From Bacteroidota bacterium (lineage in GTDB: Bacteria > Bacteroidota > Bacteroidia > AKYH767-A > OLB10), in the NCBI GenBank assembly GCA_016722525.1, contig JADKJB010000007.1, forward strand, positions 280,455-344,454: a stretch of DNA of 64,000 nt, written 5' to 3'. Below, piece by piece: positions 27,059-36,871 of this stretch (its first letter is position 1; every line of letters starts with the position of its first letter). A program made the translations under genes and the position numbers. The notes under the pieces are model-generated. The model did not search any database. It was not told where the DNA came from and saw nothing but the letters and a program-made list of their open reading frames with translations.

Positions 27059-29119
27059 TTACTTTCCGGCTTTTACAATTTTTTCCAAACCTATAGTAAT
27101 ACTCATCAATGTACCACATCCGGGAGCATTTTCAAATGTAAACAATCCACTAATGGTTTCAATTCTATTTCTCATATTATTTAATCCATTCCCTTTACCC
27201 ACCATATTCTCATTCATGCCCACTCCATTATCATTTAATGAAATAAAAAGCAGGTTATTGTAAATTGAAGCATCCAATTCAATACGTGTGGCACGTGAAT
27301 GTTTTACGATATTATTAAGACACTCTTTAACTGTTAAGAATATTTCACGATGACTTTCTCTGGTAATGGTCATTGCTTCTTCCGGTACTTGAATATTCAT
27401 TACCAGTGAGGCAGGATATTCCTCGAGGTAGTCGGATGTATATTCTCTAATACTTGCAAGCAAATTTTCAAGAGTTGAATTCTCCGGATTGAGGGCCCAA
27501 ATCAAATCTCTCATGTTTTCAATAAGTGATTTGGATGTTTCAGAAATTCCTGTTGCATTTTCTCTGATATCCTTTTCAGATACTCTACCTGAAGCAATCA
27601 ATTCACTCAAAAAATTAATCTTTGTTAATCCGGATCCCAGATCATCATGAACATCCCTTGCAAATCGCATTCGTTCAGACTCCTCCGTAGATTTAATAGC
27701 AAATTCTTTTTCAACCCGGTTTTTAAATTTTTCTTTTTGTGCTGAAATATATACGACGATTCCAATCAGTGTCACAATAAGAATGCCGAGTAAAATAAAA
27801 ATATTTCTTCTGGTTATTTGATTCGACTTCTCACTTATCTCCAAAGATTTTATCTTATTAGCCTGTTCTAAAAGAGTAATTTGATTTTCTCTTTTCTGGG
27901 TTTCAAGTTGATCCTGCATTTCAGCCAACTGTTTGCTGAAAGCGATTGGCTGAATGCTATCTTTCAGCCTGTATGCGAGCAATAAGTTTGAATACGCAAG
28001 ATCAGGCTTTCTCATGGCACTATAAATTTCGGAAAGGGATTTGTAGCAATCCATTATGGTGACTTTATGATGAATTTGTCGTGCAATTTCAAGTGCTTTA
28101 GTTATATGTTGTATTGCCGTTTCATATTGTTCCAGCTCCAGATAAATGTCACCAAGTTGTTGGAGTGTTGCCGTTTCAATTAATTTGTAATCCCCTCCAT
28201 GAATAGTAGCAATGGATTTGTTTGCTAAATCAATAGCCTGCTGATGATGGCCTCCTTCAAGTGCCAGTCTGCTTAAATTGGTATAACAAATTGCGATTCC
28301 ATTACTATCTCCTAATAACTGAAAAGTTGTCAGGGCGAGATTATAATATTTTTTTGTACTGTCATCTTCAACTTTCATATAAAATGAATTGCCAATATGC
28401 AGGGATGCGCTGGCAAAACCTTTACGATTATTTAATTTCTCAAACTCTTTTTGACTTCCTTTAAATTCAGCAATAGCCTGATCATATAAGCGCTGTGCAT
28501 GATAAAGCTCACCAAGTGCGTCCTTATTCCAGGCAAAATCCTCTTCATTCGCAAATTTTTGCTGTTCATTGTTTGCTTTGCTATAATAAGATGCAGCCCG
28601 TTTTGTATCGCCCGATTTTAAATAGACTCTTGTTAATTGAATGTATTCAGAAGCAAGCCTGGTATTTTCATTAATTCGTTGAAATATATCGATGGCATTT
28701 TCATGGAAAATTTTTGAGGAGTCATAAAGAGCCAGATAATAGTAACATTTCCCCTTGGCGGAAGCCAGTAATCCCATTCCCAGACTATCGCTTTCTTTAA
28801 CTGCCTGCAGTTCGGCTTGTTTTAAAATCTCAAGTGCTTCACGACAATGAGTAGTATTAGCCATTATTTCACTCAGGATGCAGGTACTTTGAATGTATGC
28901 CTGAATTCGATTGTTTTGCAACGCCAAATGATTGGCCTTCTTTGCCGTTTCCTTTGCGGAACTTAAATTCACTTTCAATTGCATTAATGCAACTGTGTTG
29001 AGCGAGTCTATTTCATTAAAAATTGTATAGTCAGTAGTTGCATCCGGCTCAATTTGCCCGTGAGCATTGTAAAAACTGATTAACCCGACAATCAGCGTAA
29101 CATAAATCCCCCATCTCAT
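27059..29119 (-). CDS. TPR-containing sensor histidine kinase (HisKA_3 type)
   Basis: This protein of about 686 residues starts at the ATG at 29119; the upstream TTG is less likely. A signal peptide (ending AHGQ) is followed by about 350 residues of tetratricopeptide repeats, such as LDIAQR-like and AIAEFKGSQKEFEKL helices, in the periplasm. A membrane helix (NIFILLGILIVTLIGIVVYI) and a cytoplasmic HisKA_3 box with the phosphorylated His in FARDVHDDLGSGLTKINFL come next, then an HATPase_c domain (NNIVKHS, NDNGVGMNE, GNGLNNMRNR). It pairs with the LuxR-type regulator directly downstream. The signal is unknown. Confidence 0.9.
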   Translation of the reverse strand: MRWGIYVTLIVGLISFYNAHGQIEPDATTDYTIFNEIDSLNTVALMQLKVNLSSAKETAKKANHLALQNNRIQAYIQSTCILSEIMANTTHCREALEILKQAELQAVKESDSLGMGLLASAKGKCYYYLALYDSSKIFHENAIDIFQRINENTRLASEYIQLTRVYLKSGDTKRAASYYSKANNEQQKFANEEDFAWNKDALGELYHAQRLYDQAIAEFKGSQKEFEKLNNRKGFASASLHIGNSFYMKVEDDSTKKYYNLALTTFQLLGDSNGIAICYTNLSRLALEGGHHQQAIDLANKSIATIHGGDYKLIETATLQQLGDIYLELEQYETAIQHITKALEIARQIHHKVTIMDCYKSLSEIYSAMRKPDLAYSNLLLAYRLKDSIQPIAFSKQLAEMQDQLETQKRENQITLLEQANKIKSLEISEKSNQITRRNIFILLGILIVTLIGIVVYISAQKEKFKNRVEKEFAIKSTEESERMRFARDVHDDLGSGLTKINFLSELIASGRVSEKDIRENATGISETSKSLIENMRDLIWALNPENSTLENLLASIREYTSDYLEEYPASLVMNIQVPEEAMTITRESHREIFLTVKECLNNIVKHSRATRIELDASIYNNLLFISLNDNGVGMNENMVGKGNGLNNMRNRIETISGLFTFENAPGCGTLMSITIGLEKIVKAGK

Positions 29120-29128
29120 ACTTTTCAA

Positions 29129-29514
29129 ATCCTTCCTTTCTCTCCTTACTCAATGATAAATGTCAATATGATTACCCTCTGCTCTAAATCCGATGTTTTA
29201 AGTTTTTTCCAGGAACTATTGATTACAAAAGTAGCCTCAAAAGTCAGACTTTGAATTTTAGATCAATTTTACACAATTTTTCCATCCAAAAATTCATTTA
29301 AACAAAATAGTAAATATTGATTTGGTATTTTAATTCCTTCCCTCTTTGTTGTAAGATGAAATTTTTTGCACATTCTGAGGAATCTAACACGCAACTTTCA
29401 AATGGCTTTGAATTGTGTGATTTGGTTAACATTCTGGATTTCAAATCAATCGATTTTATAAATACGATTGGAACGATGTTTATAGATATCAGGAGCAACT
29501 AAACTAAAAACATT
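29129..29514. other. Intergenic region with no recognised gene
   Basis: About 385 bp between the divergent kinase and outer-membrane genes. A 61-codon frame at 29317-29502 has no recognisable product. I see no clear promoter or hairpin. Confidence 0.5.
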
Positions 29515-30159
29515 ATGAAACAGATACTAAACATAACACTTGCAGCCATTTCGTTTGTAATAATTGCAACAGATCAAGGTTACGCTCAGGATGACCAGTT
29601 AGTTAATTTTGGATTAAAAGGTGGAGTAAATTATTCATGGCTTGGATTGGAAGATACAAAAGACGAGACCGGAAAAATTGGTTATCATGCAGGCATATTT
29701 ACAAGAATAAATTTATCAACTCATATTGCTTTGCAGGCTGAGGGGCTTTACACCACCAAAGGGTCCAAAGTAGAATATGATAATGCATTTTTTGATGGTG
29801 ATGCAACACTGCGATTAAATTACATTGAGGTTCCTGTCCTTTTAGTTTTAAAAATAAACAAAAACATAAACCTCCAGGCTGGTCCCTATGCGGCATTCAT
29901 ACTTGATGCAAGTGCAAAAAACAATTCCTCTGTTAACTTATTTGATTTTGAAGAGGAAATTGATAAAGACAATTTTAAAGATACCGACTGGGGTATTGCT
30001 GTAGGTATCGGTGCTGAGGTAGATCATCTGCAAGGCGGGATCAGGTATACCCGGGGATTGGACAAGATTGAAGAGGATAAAGAATTTAATGGTAACAACT
30101 ATACTTTTACCGATGCCTCCAATTCAATTGTACAGTTGTATGTAGGATTTTCATTTTAA
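29515..30159 (+). CDS. Outer-membrane beta-barrel protein (porin-like)
   Basis: This 214-residue protein has a signal peptide (ending GYAQ) and the eight-stranded beta-barrel pattern of OMP_b-brl families: FGLKGGVNYSWLGLE, HAGIFTRINLS, LQAEGLYTTKGSK, LNYIEVPVLLVLK and INLQAGPYAAFIL. It ends in an aromatic residue (GFSF), as barrel proteins do. It is predicted to sit in the outer membrane. It ends in a strong terminator. A second protein of this type is at 47.8 kb. Confidence 0.87.
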   Translation: MKQILNITLAAISFVIIATDQGYAQDDQLVNFGLKGGVNYSWLGLEDTKDETGKIGYHAGIFTRINLSTHIALQAEGLYTTKGSKVEYDNAFFDGDATLRLNYIEVPVLLVLKINKNINLQAGPYAAFILDASAKNNSSVNLFDFEEEIDKDNFKDTDWGIAVGIGAEVDHLQGGIRYTRGLDKIEEDKEFNGNNYTFTDASNSIVQLYVGFSF

Positions 30160-30208
30160 AAATAATAGTGTAAAGCTCACAATTCCAACTATACTTTTCC
30201 CGATTAAA

Positions 30209-30240
30209 AAGATGCGTCCGTAAACGCATCTTTTTTTTTA
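30209..30240. terminator. Intrinsic terminator shared by convergent genes
   Basis: Arms AAGATGCGT (30209-30217) and ACGCATCTT (30224-30232) are followed by a T run. The A run on the other side would let it act for the minus-strand gene as well. Confidence 0.9.
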
Positions 30241-30241
30241 A

Positions 30242-31699
30242 CTACTCGGCTTCCTCTTTATCTCCTAGCATATTATAATGCTTCATTTTATTATAAAGCG
30301 TTTTCCTGTCAATATTTAAAAGACGTGCAGCCTTTGACTTATTGTATTTTACTTTCTTCAGAACATTCATAATTGTTTCAAATTCCGCTTCAAGAGCTGC
30401 TTCCTTAAGATTCACATTCAAATTCTTCAGCACCGGTTGCTCACTGGTACTTTTATCAGCACTATACTTGTTGTTGGTTTCGTGTTGCAATTCCATTGGG
30501 GATTCGGCAAACGGATTCAATATTTCACCGGGAACAGCATCTGTTCCTATGATTTCATCATTCGTAAGCAAAGCAGCCCGTTTAATTATATTTTTTAATT
30601 CTCTGATATTACCTGGCCAGCGGTAACTGTTGAATGCTTCCTTAACTTCACTTGAAAATCCCTGAATGGATTTATTTAATTCCAAATTTGCCTTATTGAG
30701 GAAAAAATCTGAAAATATCATTATGTCAGTTCCTCTGTTTCGTAACGGCGGAACCATGATGGTAAATTCATTGAATCGATGAAATAAATCCTCGCGAAAC
30801 TTTCCCCTTTTATATGCGTCAATAAGGTTTTCATTGGAAGCAATTACAATTCTCACATCGAGTTCAATAACTTTGTTGCCTCCAATCCTTTTCATTTTTC
30901 TTTCCTGCACAACTCTTAACAAGGACACCTGGATATCGTATGATAAATTAGCCACTTCGTCAAGAAATAGAGTTCCTCCGTTTGCAAGTTCGAAATGTCC
31001 GATTTTAGTTCCCAGTGCGCCTGTGAAAGAACCTTTCTCATGTCCGAACAATTCACTTCCCGCCAGTTCCTTTGAAATAGCACCACAATCCATAGCTACA
31101 AAAGGCTGGTTTTTTCTTGCGCTTTTATCATGTATACTTCTGGCGACAGCCTCTTTCCCCGATCCACTTTCCCCATAAATTATTACAGAATAATTTGTAG
31201 GAGCCACCAGTTCAATTTGCTTTAACAGATCTTTGGCTTTTTCACTTTTCCCGTTAATCAGGTGTTCTGAATTACTGTTTTTCTTAGATGTGTTTTTTAC
31301 ATAAGCCGATTCATTATAATCTGATTCCGGGAGAGTCTCCTCGTTCATGGCTCTTTTGATAGTCATGAGGATCTCGTCAGGAATCAATGGTTTGGTAACA
31401 TAATCAAACGCTCCGGCTTTAATCACGTTCACTGCCATTTTAATATCCGAATAACCTGTTATAATAATGACCGGCAAGCGGATCCCTTCAGCTTGCATTT
31501 TTGATAATACTTCAATTCCATCCATATCACCGAGACGAAAATCACAGAGCATTAGATCGAATTTTGAATTTTTTAGTGCATCAATAGCTATTGCTAAACG
31601 AAATGAAATTTTAGTTTCAAATCCTTGTTTCTTTAAAAACCGACTCAACAGATTACAAATATCTGTATCGTCATCAGCAATTAAGATTCTTTTCGACAT
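30242..31699 (-). CDS. Sigma-54-dependent response regulator (NtrC family)
   Basis: This 485-residue activator has a receiver domain (about 4-120; Asp in LMLCDFRLGDMDG), an AAA+ sigma-54 interaction domain (about 155-380) and a Fis-type helix-turn-helix at the C-terminus (SKAARLLNIDRKTLYNKM). The Walker A motif is GESGSGKE and the sigma-54 contact loop is GSFTGA. LFLDEVANLSYDIQ is Walker B; HRFNEFTIMVPPLRNR and WPGNIRELKN are also diagnostic. It lies 15 bp downstream of a single-domain receiver gene. No other sigma-54 activator is seen here, so targets may include the nearby stress genes. Confidence 0.93.
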   Translation of the reverse strand: MSKRILIADDDTDICNLLSRFLKKQGFETKISFRLAIAIDALKNSKFDLMLCDFRLGDMDGIEVLSKMQAEGIRLPVIIITGYSDIKMAVNVIKAGAFDYVTKPLIPDEILMTIKRAMNEETLPESDYNESAYVKNTSKKNSNSEHLINGKSEKAKDLLKQIELVAPTNYSVIIYGESGSGKEAVARSIHDKSARKNQPFVAMDCGAISKELAGSELFGHEKGSFTGALGTKIGHFELANGGTLFLDEVANLSYDIQVSLLRVVQERKMKRIGGNKVIELDVRIVIASNENLIDAYKRGKFREDLFHRFNEFTIMVPPLRNRGTDIMIFSDFFLNKANLELNKSIQGFSSEVKEAFNSYRWPGNIRELKNIIKRAALLTNDEIIGTDAVPGEILNPFAESPMELQHETNNKYSADKSTSEQPVLKNLNVNLKEAALEAEFETIMNVLKKVKYNKSKAARLLNIDRKTLYNKMKHYNMLGDKEEAE

Positions 31700-31714
31700 A
31701 TAGGTGATTATTTT

Positions 31715-32089
31715 TTAGAGATTTAAATTTTTAAAATATTTTGTTAAAGTATTTTTTACAATATTTCCTGATAACGGTTTACTGATAAAATCAATTGCTC
31801 CATTTCTTTGTGCAAATTCCTTTTCCTTATCACCATCGTAGGCACTAATCATAATAATAACCAGTTCCGGATATTTATTTTTAAATTCCGGTAGTTGATC
31901 CAGTCCGGATCCATCGGGAAGATTATTATCAAGAAATAAAATATTATATTCATTTTCGGAGAGGTTTCGATCACCATCTTTCAGTGAAACTGCAAATGAT
32001 GCCTTTATTCCTAAATTTTTAAGTAAACCTGAGAGAAGAACGCAAATATCAATTTCATCATCAATAATTAATGCTTTTAATGTCATCAT
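31715..32089 (-). CDS. Single-domain response regulator
   Basis: This 124-residue protein is a receiver domain without an output domain. It has the acidic cluster IIDDEID, the phosphoacceptor in LFLDNNLPDGSG and MISAYDGDKEKEF followed by a conserved Lys in FISKPLSG. The ATG at 32089 is preferred; the open frame upstream begins with TTG. It is the first gene of a two-gene operon with the sigma-54 activator and may shuttle phosphate to it. Confidence 0.87.
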   Translation of the reverse strand: MMTLKALIIDDEIDICVLLSGLLKNLGIKASFAVSLKDGDRNLSENEYNILFLDNNLPDGSGLDQLPEFKNKYPELVIIMISAYDGDKEKEFAQRNGAIDFISKPLSGNIVKNTLTKYFKNLNL

Positions 32090-32303
32090 ATCAATCCATA
32101 TATTCAAATAAGTTTCCGCTGAATGTTAAATTCGGTTTTAAATATACAAATTTTATTCCTAATTGTGGAATTGTGGATTTAATTCCCTGATTCTTTACTC
32201 AAATCTGGGAAATGTAGGTTTAAACGTGCTTCATTTTCAATGGCACTATTATTTATACTACTATTTGAAATGAGAAAACTGTCTCACATTAAAAAATAAA
32301 ATT

Positions 32304-32747
32304 ATGGAAACTAACAGAGAAAAAGAAATTGGTGCTCTCAAAAATCTGATTGAGTACAACAACGATCGTGTTGAAGGCTATCAAAAAGCAGCTGAAGAAA
32401 CTGAACACGCTGACTTAAAATCGCTTTTTAACAGATTCAGTGCACAAAGCATGAAATTTAGCAGTGAACTTAACAGTCGAATAGTCAGCCTTGGCAGTGA
32501 ACCAGTTGAAGGAACTACAAATTCAGGAAAAATTTATCGTGCCTGGATGGACGTTAAAGCTGCACTCACAGGTAAAAACAGGAAAGCTATTTTAAGTTCC
32601 TGTGAATTTGGGGAAGATGTAGCTCTGAAATCCTATGAAGATGTTCTGCAGGGAAATGATATCGCTGCTGATTCCCGTAAAATTGTTGAGGATCAAGCAC
32701 GGCATATACGTGATGCCCACAATGAAATAAAAATTTGCGGGATGTAA
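32304..32747 (+). CDS. PA2169-like four-helix-bundle protein (DUF2383)
   Basis: This 147-residue protein is a ferritin-like four-helix bundle of the PA2169/DUF2383 family: EIGALKNLIEYNNDRVEGYQ, then SLFNRFSAQSMKFSSEL and SGKIYRAWMDVKAALTG, with DQARHIRDAHNEIK near the end. It is cytoplasmic and associated with stress responses, but the activity is not known. It has an A-rich leader and a downstream hairpin. The divergent neighbour is the receiver/sigma-54 operon. Confidence 0.88.
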   Translation: METNREKEIGALKNLIEYNNDRVEGYQKAAEETEHADLKSLFNRFSAQSMKFSSELNSRIVSLGSEPVEGTTNSGKIYRAWMDVKAALTGKNRKAILSSCEFGEDVALKSYEDVLQGNDIAADSRKIVEDQARHIRDAHNEIKICGM

Positions 32748-32766
32748 CAGTTTTTTAAATTTTAGA

Positions 32767-32797
32767 AAGAAGATTGCCCGTAAGCTGTCTTCTTTTT
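32767..32797 (+). terminator. Probable terminator after the PA2169-like gene
   Basis: Arms AAGAAGA (32767-32773) and TCTTCTT (32788-32794) are followed by TTT. The stem is AT-rich, so strength is moderate. Confidence 0.55.
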
Positions 32798-32895
32798 ATA
32801 CCCAAATTTCCGCAATGTGGGGAAAAAATACTCAATCTGCCAGAGTATGATTCGGAATGCTGATGAAAGTACCTGAAAACTAATTCTCATTTTGG

Positions 32896-32910
32896 TGGCA
32901 CTTCTTTTGA
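32896..32910 (+). promoter_or_regulatory. Candidate sigma-54 promoter
   Basis: TGGCAC (32896-32901), five bases, then TTGA differs at one base from the -24/-12 consensus TGGCAC-N5-TTGC. It is 28 bp upstream of the ATG at 32938. The sigma-54 activator at 30.2 kb is close. A TATAAT-like word downstream is an alternative. Confidence 0.35.
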
Positions 32911-32937
32911 AAGTTATAATGTATAAACTACATCGCT

Positions 32938-33432
32938 ATGAAATCTTACGCAAATGAAAACATTTTGACACCCCACAAATCAAATTTATCGGGTGGAATC
33001 TTAAGAGCTGTTCTTCCGGGAGCATTGTTTGGTGGTATAATGCTCATTGCCTATTTTCTGATTGTAAAGGCTTTAGGTTATCATCATCAAACAAATCTTA
33101 GGTGGGTTAATTTTATAATAATCGTACCCATTGCTGCCTTTTCCATAAAAAGTTACGTAAGGAATACCAAAGGAAAAACTTATCTGACCGCCTTTATTCA
33201 TTCTATTTCAGCCTGTTTGGGATCCTATATTATGCTGGCATTTTTTATGTTGATTTATTTACTTATAGATCAAACGTTTATGAACCAATTACGAGAGCTT
33301 GCTTATCCTGAATTACAATTGAATCAGTTAAGTATCTTCCTCTTAATAATGGGTGAAGGTGTACTTGGCAGTGTGGTGGTGAGTTTTGTAGTCCTGCAGT
33401 TTTTTAAAGATAGCGTTCGGAATGCAGCATGA
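32938..33432 (+). CDS. Four-helix membrane protein (DUF4199-like)
   Basis: This 164-residue protein has four predicted membrane helices (about 25-48, 57-72, 90-112 and 130-155), with the loop SYVRNTKGKTYLTAF between the second and third. The spacing and size resemble DUF4199 proteins of Bacteroidota, whose function is unknown; I am not certain of the family. A possible sigma-54 promoter precedes it. It is followed by a response regulator on the same strand after about 130 bp. Confidence 0.65.
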   Translation: MKSYANENILTPHKSNLSGGILRAVLPGALFGGIMLIAYFLIVKALGYHHQTNLRWVNFIIIVPIAAFSIKSYVRNTKGKTYLTAFIHSISACLGSYIMLAFFMLIYLLIDQTFMNQLRELAYPELQLNQLSIFLLIMGEGVLGSVVVSFVVLQFFKDSVRNAA

Positions 33433-33535
33433 TTAAAATAAAAAGCTAAAAACTATTTCTCTTCACGTTTGTTTTAGCTTGGATTTATGTAAGTCTCCTA
33501 TCAGTATTTCCATTTTTTTTTGACAAATATTTAGC

Positions 33536-33543
33536 TATATTTG
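33536..33543 (+). promoter_or_regulatory. Candidate -7 element of the receiver gene
   Basis: TATATTTG matches the phylum TAnnTTTG box and lies 18 bp upstream of the ATG at 33562. The only nearby TTG is 13 bases upstream, closer than usual, so the match is tentative. Confidence 0.35.
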
Positions 33544-33561
33544 CTTTTCATTGAATACTAT

Positions 33562-34014
33562 ATGAAAATAAGCAAGGATGAATTTATTACTATTTTGCTG
33601 GCTGATGATGACGAGGATGACCGTGAACTTTTTGCGGATATCATCCATCAGGTAAATGGACCTGTTAAATTACATAGTGTATCGAGCGGGAATGAATTAA
33701 TTTCCAGAATAGCGGTGTGGAGCGGTGAATTGCCCCATTTGCTTTTCCTTGATTTAAACATGCCTGGAATTGACGGACGAGCCTGCCTCACAGAAATGAA
33801 AAAGCATAAATCATTTCGTGATACGCATGTTATAATTTGTTCCACTTCTTCATCACCTGATGACATAAACTATGCTTATGAAAAAGGTGCCGATTTATAT
33901 TTAATCAAGCCGAATAAGTTTTCGAACTATTTTACAATGTTAAAAAATGTTTTGAATCTGTTTATAAATGAAAAATTGCCAGTCAGGGACCGGCAAAAAT
34001 TTGTGTTTTCTTAA
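33562..34014 (+). CDS. Single-domain response regulator (Rcp1-like)
   Basis: This protein of about 150 residues is a receiver domain with the acidic run ILLADDDEDDRELF, the phosphoacceptor Asp in LLFLDLNMPGIDGRA and a later IICSTSSSPDDINYAYEKGADLYLIKP. This is the type often paired with CHASE or PAS kinases in Bacteroidota. The ATG at 33562 is used; a TTG 21 bases upstream overlaps the promoter box. It is convergent with the CHASE3/PAS kinase at 34.0-35.8 kb, its probable partner. Confidence 0.88.
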   Translation: MKISKDEFITILLADDDEDDRELFADIIHQVNGPVKLHSVSSGNELISRIAVWSGELPHLLFLDLNMPGIDGRACLTEMKKHKSFRDTHVIICSTSSSPDDINYAYEKGADLYLIKPNKFSNYFTMLKNVLNLFINEKLPVRDRQKFVFS

Positions 34015-34035
34015 CAGGTAAATTAGTAATTGAAC

Positions 34036-35810
34036 TTAGTTTTCAGGTTGTTTTAAAGGCAACTCGATTACGAAAACCGAGCCTACGTTTGGTTCTCCTG
34101 TTGCACTAATGTTTCCGTGATGATTTGTAACAATACGTTTGCAAATAGCAAGTCCGATACCTGTTCCTTCAAATTCAGTTCTGCCATTTAGTCTTTGAAA
34201 TATTTCAAAAATCCGTTCCGCGTATTGATTTTCAAAACCAATCCCGTTGTCACTTATGGTGATTCTTACAAAGGCATCAACTGAGCTTGAATTCCCTACT
34301 GAAATCCTTTCTTTGCGTGGGTTCACATTTTCTACTTTTATGTTGATCTCAGGAATTACATCATTCCTGGAGAACTTCAAAGCATTTCTTATAAGGTTGA
34401 ACAACAACTGGTACAATTGAGAAGGCACTCCAACTATCAAAGGAAGTTTACCGGATTTAATAACGGCCTTTTTATTCTGAATGGATAATTCCAGATCGGT
34501 TAATACATCTTCAAATATTTTGTTGAGGTCTATCTGTTCAAAAGAATCTTTCAATCGGGTTAGACGGGAGAAGCTCAAAAGGTCATTTATCAGCGTAGAC
34601 ATTCGTCCTGCAGCCGTCAACATTTTATCGATATACACTCTCGAATTCTCATTGAGATTTTCAAGTGCAGTCATTTTTAACCGGTCACCAAATGTTTGAA
34701 TTTTCCTAAGAGGTTCCTGAAGATCATGGGAGGCCACAAAAGCAAATTGTTCCAATTCGTTATTGGATCTTTTCAATTCAACAAGATGATTTTTAGTTCT
34801 TCCTCATAGCCTTTCTCCTTTGAAATATCATCAAAAGTTACTGTTACACCATCATCCAGTTTTACAGCAATAATCCGGTACCAGGTTTTTATTTTATTAC
34901 GGTTATAGAATTTCTCGGCATTATAAATTGTGTTCTTCTCAATAACCTCTGCATAAGCATCAAAAAGTTCATCTACCTCGGTACCGGGAACAATATCAAA
35001 CAGGGATCTTCCTATCATGTTTGAATTTTCGTATCCAAGCATTTCTGCACCGTTCCTGTTTATCTGAACAAATATAAAATCTACAATACTCCCTTCCGGG
35101 CTTCGAACAGCGTTAAAAGACATGATGCCGCTCTGGGAAGATTCCAGGACAGCATTCAATAAGTTTTTCACTTTTTTCTTACTTCTGATTTCCCATAAAA
35201 TATAGGCCAGAGAGCAAATCATGATTACCAGCACTGTGATGGAAAAAATCGTACTGAGTACTCTATAGTTATTCGTTGCTTCCCTGACTTCAAGATCGCG
35301 TATTATTCTAGCCGTATTTTGAGCTGATTTCATTTTAGAAATCAGAACGCGAATTGAATCCATCACATGTTTTGAATTCCACATTAACTCTTTATTGCCA
35401 AATTTAAAATTATCCGTTTTCTTCAGGTGGATAATGAATCTCTGAAATTCCAATTTGCGATCAATGAGATTAGTTAAAGTATCGAGTGTTTTGAGTTGGG
35501 TGGGGTTATCCTTCAATAAGCTTCGAAGGTCTTCAATTCTCGTTTTCAATTTCAAATTTGCGATGATAAAGGGTTCTAAAAACGCCTCATCATCAGAAAT
35601 AACATAACCTCTAGTACCGGATTCGGTATCTTTAACAAGTCCCAATAATTCTTCTGTCTTTTCCTGCACGCTAACAGTGTGCATTAACATTTTGGAATTG
35701 TCACTAAATTTTTCAAAGCTTCCCTTATAAAGATAAATCAGTATGGCTGTTATCAAAAGTGAAATGCCAAAAATTGTAAATATTCGTCTTAAAATAATGA
35801 CATTTTCCAT
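34036..35810 (-). CDS. CHASE3-PAS sensor histidine kinase, frameshifted
   Basis: The restored protein has about 591 residues: a membrane helix, a CHASE3-like periplasmic domain (KDTESGTRGYVISDDEAFLEPF region, about 55-185), a second helix (VLVIMICSLAYILWEI), a PAS domain (about 220-335), HisKA with the phospho-His in FVASHDLQEPLRKIQ, and HATPase_c (NLIRNALKFS, ISDNGIGFE, GTGIGLAICKRI). The frame changes by -1 in the A run at 34790-34794; one more A gives the linker KKNHLVELKRSNNELEQF, which is typical of this family. The signal is unknown. Confidence 0.87.
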
Positions 35811-35843
35811 ACCTGCCTTTTCTCACTGTAAAAATAAAAAAAA

Positions 35844-35885
35844 ACGAAAATAAAAACCAGAGCCGCTACAAGAGCGACCCCGGTT
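35844..35885 (-). terminator. Terminator of the 36-kb lipoprotein gene
   Basis: On the minus strand AACCGGGGTCGCT pairs with AGCGGCTCTGGTT (35873-35885 and 35855-35867), using G-U pairs where needed, with the loop CTTGT. TTTTTATTTT follows. Confidence 0.85.
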
Positions 35886-35905
35886 TCATCAAAAAACTCC
35901 CTACA

Positions 35906-36545
35906 TCAATTTTGTTTGGCTTCAGCATTTTCTTCTAATTTAGCACTCGGCCTGTTAGCTGCTTTGATTGCACCAAATCTTACTTTTTGCTCTGCAATTT
36001 TTATATTATCTGAAGATTTAAGTTCTCTTTCAACTTCATTTTTACGGGTTCCTAGAGCTTCCCACAATAATTCCACCCGATCCCATTGTTCACGGGTTAG
36101 ATCATCTTTATGCAGAAACATAATCAACAAAGTGGGTGTGCACATCCAGTAGATTGCTTGCGGTGACTGATTTCATATCGGTTTTAATTCCTGCCGGAAA
36201 AATATCGATTTCCATGGATTCATTTTTAAGTAAATTGTCACGTCTTGTTTTTTCACTTTCAAAATCTTCTTTGAAGGAGTCCCAGTCACTTTGCAAAGAT
36301 GCATATTCTGCTCTCATTTCATCATTCCAGTTATCAATTTTAGCTTCCGCATTTTGGCGTTTTTGGTTATACTCTGCTTCTATAGCAGTCCACTCCTTGT
36401 CATAATACCGGTCGGCACTATCGCGATGTTCAACTACATAATTTTTGAAATCGTCATAATTTTTCTCTGCTTTTTTATCATTTGAGCAGGCTACAAAAGC
36501 AACACTGCCAAAAGCTATTACAATTATTGAAAGGATCTTTTTCAT
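35906..36545 (-). CDS. DUF6565-like lipoprotein, frameshifted
   Basis: The restored lipoprotein has about 212 residues, with the lipobox VACS (Cys20) and a mostly helical, charged body (YYDKEWTAIEAEYNQKR, WNDEMRAEYASLQSDWDSF, then TREQWDRVELLWEALGTRK). It matches Bacteroidota lipoproteins such as the DUF6565 group; the role is unknown. The frame changes by +1 near 36116-36126, probably in a TTT of the minus strand, and joins FVDYV to HKDDLTREQWD. It ends in a strong terminator and has no operon partner. Confidence 0.65.
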
Positions 36546-36871
36546 AATACGGATTTTTAAATTTTGTTTTTTTATCTCAACACTTCATTTGAAAAGATCA
36601 TGCCATCTGCGAATTGCCTTCTTAAGAATCTCTGATAACTGAAATAGTACGGTTTATGCCACTGATTGTGTATTAAATTCCTCAGTTTGGAAATGTTTGC
36701 ACCTTGCTGTTTAAATTAATCCTGATTACCGGCTTGTTCTAACATACTGTCAAGGCCGCTCCTGTTCCGGTTGGTTCTAAAACCTTCTCTCCAGGCCTAA
36801 TTATATTTGGCATTATTGCTGTAAAAACGAATATATAATTAATTTGTGTTGAACGCCGTAAAATCAAAAGA
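36546..36871. other. Intergenic region with no recognised gene
   Basis: About 325 bp between the divergent lipoprotein and YqgE-like genes. A minus-strand open frame overlapping the start of the latter is a shadow. I see no strong hairpin or clear promoter. Confidence 0.5.

Noticed and set aside
29317..29502. A 61-codon frame upstream of the outer-membrane gene
   Set aside because: It has no leader, no recognisable motifs and a random-looking composition.
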